Below the pieces are notes generated by a model, which saw only the letters and a list, made by a program, of their open reading frames with translations, had not been told where the DNA came from and made no database searches. DNA of 6,717 nt from JAWXBG01 sp034439875 (lineage in GTDB: Bacteria > Bacteroidota > Bacteroidia > Flavobacteriales_D > Sanyastnellaceae): contig JAWXBG010000204.1 of NCBI GenBank assembly GCA_034439875.1, forward strand, positions 1 to 6,717. The letters are read 5' to 3'. The position numbers were made by a program, and so were the translations under genes. Numbering within the stretch: the stretch's first letter is position 1; the number at the start of each line of letters is the position of its first letter. Positions 6,457-6,717 of the stretch are shown in pieces.

Positions 6457-6503
6457 CTTTCAGCGATGTAATAGATTCCGACTGCAAAATTCGGGTTTAA
6501 CCC
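6457..6503 (-). repeat. Repeat family A end overlapping the stop codon of the FeoB-associated gene
   Basis: On the minus strand it starts GGGTTAAACCCGAATTTTGC (from 6503) and continues GGAATCTATTACATCGCTGAAAG. It is related both to 6048-6095 (same orientation towards the interior, inverted overall) and to 6015-6058 / 3414-3446 (GGAAATCTATTGCAGCGCT). The GGGTTAA block provides the last glycine codon and the TAA stop of the neighbouring small gene, so the repeat abuts or has overwritten the 3' end of that gene. Confidence 0.7.
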
Positions 6504-6607
6504 TTGTCACAATTATTACAACCATCGGTCTTTTTCTTTCCAAAAAACCTTCGATAGATCACGATTGCGGCTGCCACTATGACGATTATGGTAAGTGCTT
6601 CTTGCAT
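6497..6607 (-). CDS. FeoB-associated Cys-rich membrane protein
   Basis: A 36-residue protein: MQEALTIIVIVAAAIVIYRR, then FFGKKKTDGCNNCDKG. It has one transmembrane helix (about residues 4-18), a basic stretch (YRRFFGKKK) and a C-terminal CNNC pair. This matches the small FeoB-associated Cys-rich membrane protein found next to feoB in many Bacteroidota and Firmicutes. Its role is not settled; a part in the Feo ferrous iron transporter complex is presumed. Typical members have a longer Cys/Gly-rich tail, whereas this one ends soon after the CxxC pair. The stop codon lies within a repeat end, so the tail may have been shortened. It starts 4 nt after the feoB stop and must be co-transcribed with it. 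I know of no firm gene symbol. Confidence 0.88.
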   Translation of the reverse strand: MQEALTIIVIVAAAIVIYRRFFGKKKTDGCNNCDKG

Positions 6608-6611
6608 AGTA

Positions 6612-6717
6612 TTACGACAAAATTTGATATGCGGCCAGAGCTGCCAAATAGGCCAAAATACCCATGTACACCAACTGGATCAGTGGCCATTTCCAAGATT
6701 GGGTTTCGCGTTTTACC
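6612..6717 (-). CDS. feoB: Ferrous iron transport protein B, C-terminal end (partial)
   Basis: Only the last 35 codons lie in the window; the gene continues past the right edge. They read VKRETQSWKWPLIQLVYMGI followed by LAYLAALAAYQILS and stop. A (K)RE(T)xSWKWxxxQxxYMxxLAYxxA motif is typical of the final membrane helix of FeoB, the GTP-driven inner-membrane ferrous iron permease. The FeoB-associated Cys-rich gene follows 4 nt downstream, which supports the call. feoA, if present, would be further upstream, outside the window. Confidence 0.88.
   Translation of the reverse strand, partial: VKRETQSWKWPLIQLVYMGILAYLAALAAYQILS

Overview
The window looks like a chromosomal stretch from a member of the Bacteroidota. 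Supporting signs are a -7 box of the TAnnTTTG type, weak Shine-Dalgarno signals, a lipoprotein di-heme peroxidase beside a small beta-barrel gene, a decayed secreted WD/kelch-like protein, a feoB gene followed by the tiny Cys-rich FeoB-associated gene, and intergenic hairpin repeats that I recall (unverified) as typical of this phylum. No genus can be named from the sequence.

Layout. Positions 1-90 hold a degenerate 32-bp tandem repeat. Positions 98-1937 hold a minus-strand two-gene operon: an outer-membrane beta-barrel protein (first gene, 1278-1937) and a CCP/MauG-type di-heme cytochrome c peroxidase lipoprotein (98-1267), 10 nt apart, with a good promoter box at 1972-1979. Positions 1980-2618 are non-coding. 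Positions 2619-3630 hold a broken gene for a secreted beta-propeller-like protein: a premature TAG, a +1 frameshift, and a 3' end replaced by repeat DNA. Positions 4022-5779 encode an amidohydrolase-2 family protein with an unusual membrane hairpin inserted inside the catalytic fold. Positions 5780-6496 are non-coding and repeat-rich. At the right edge, on the minus strand, are the 36-residue FeoB-associated Cys-rich membrane protein (6497-6607, too short for routine ORF calling) and the last 35 codons of feoB (6612 to beyond the edge).

The most striking structure is in the repeats. Two families occur in inverted orientation on both sides of the amidohydrolase gene. Family B is a two-hairpin element of about 130-160 bp at 3787-3945 (+) and 5812-5942 (-). 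Family A is a palindromic repeat with a half copy at 3414-3455, a full inverted pair at 5963-6052, and further ends at 6048-6095 and 6457-6503. The order is A - B - amidohydrolase - B' - A'. The last A-type end supplies the stop codon of the FeoB-associated gene. Most of this is probably a repeat-rich intergenic landscape, but the nested symmetry and the structured family B element (a possible RNA) deserve a check.

Functionally, the peroxidase/barrel operon concerns the envelope and periplasm (peroxide removal or another heme-based oxidation), and the feo genes concern ferrous iron import. The amidohydrolase stands alone, and I see no pathway linking it to its neighbours.
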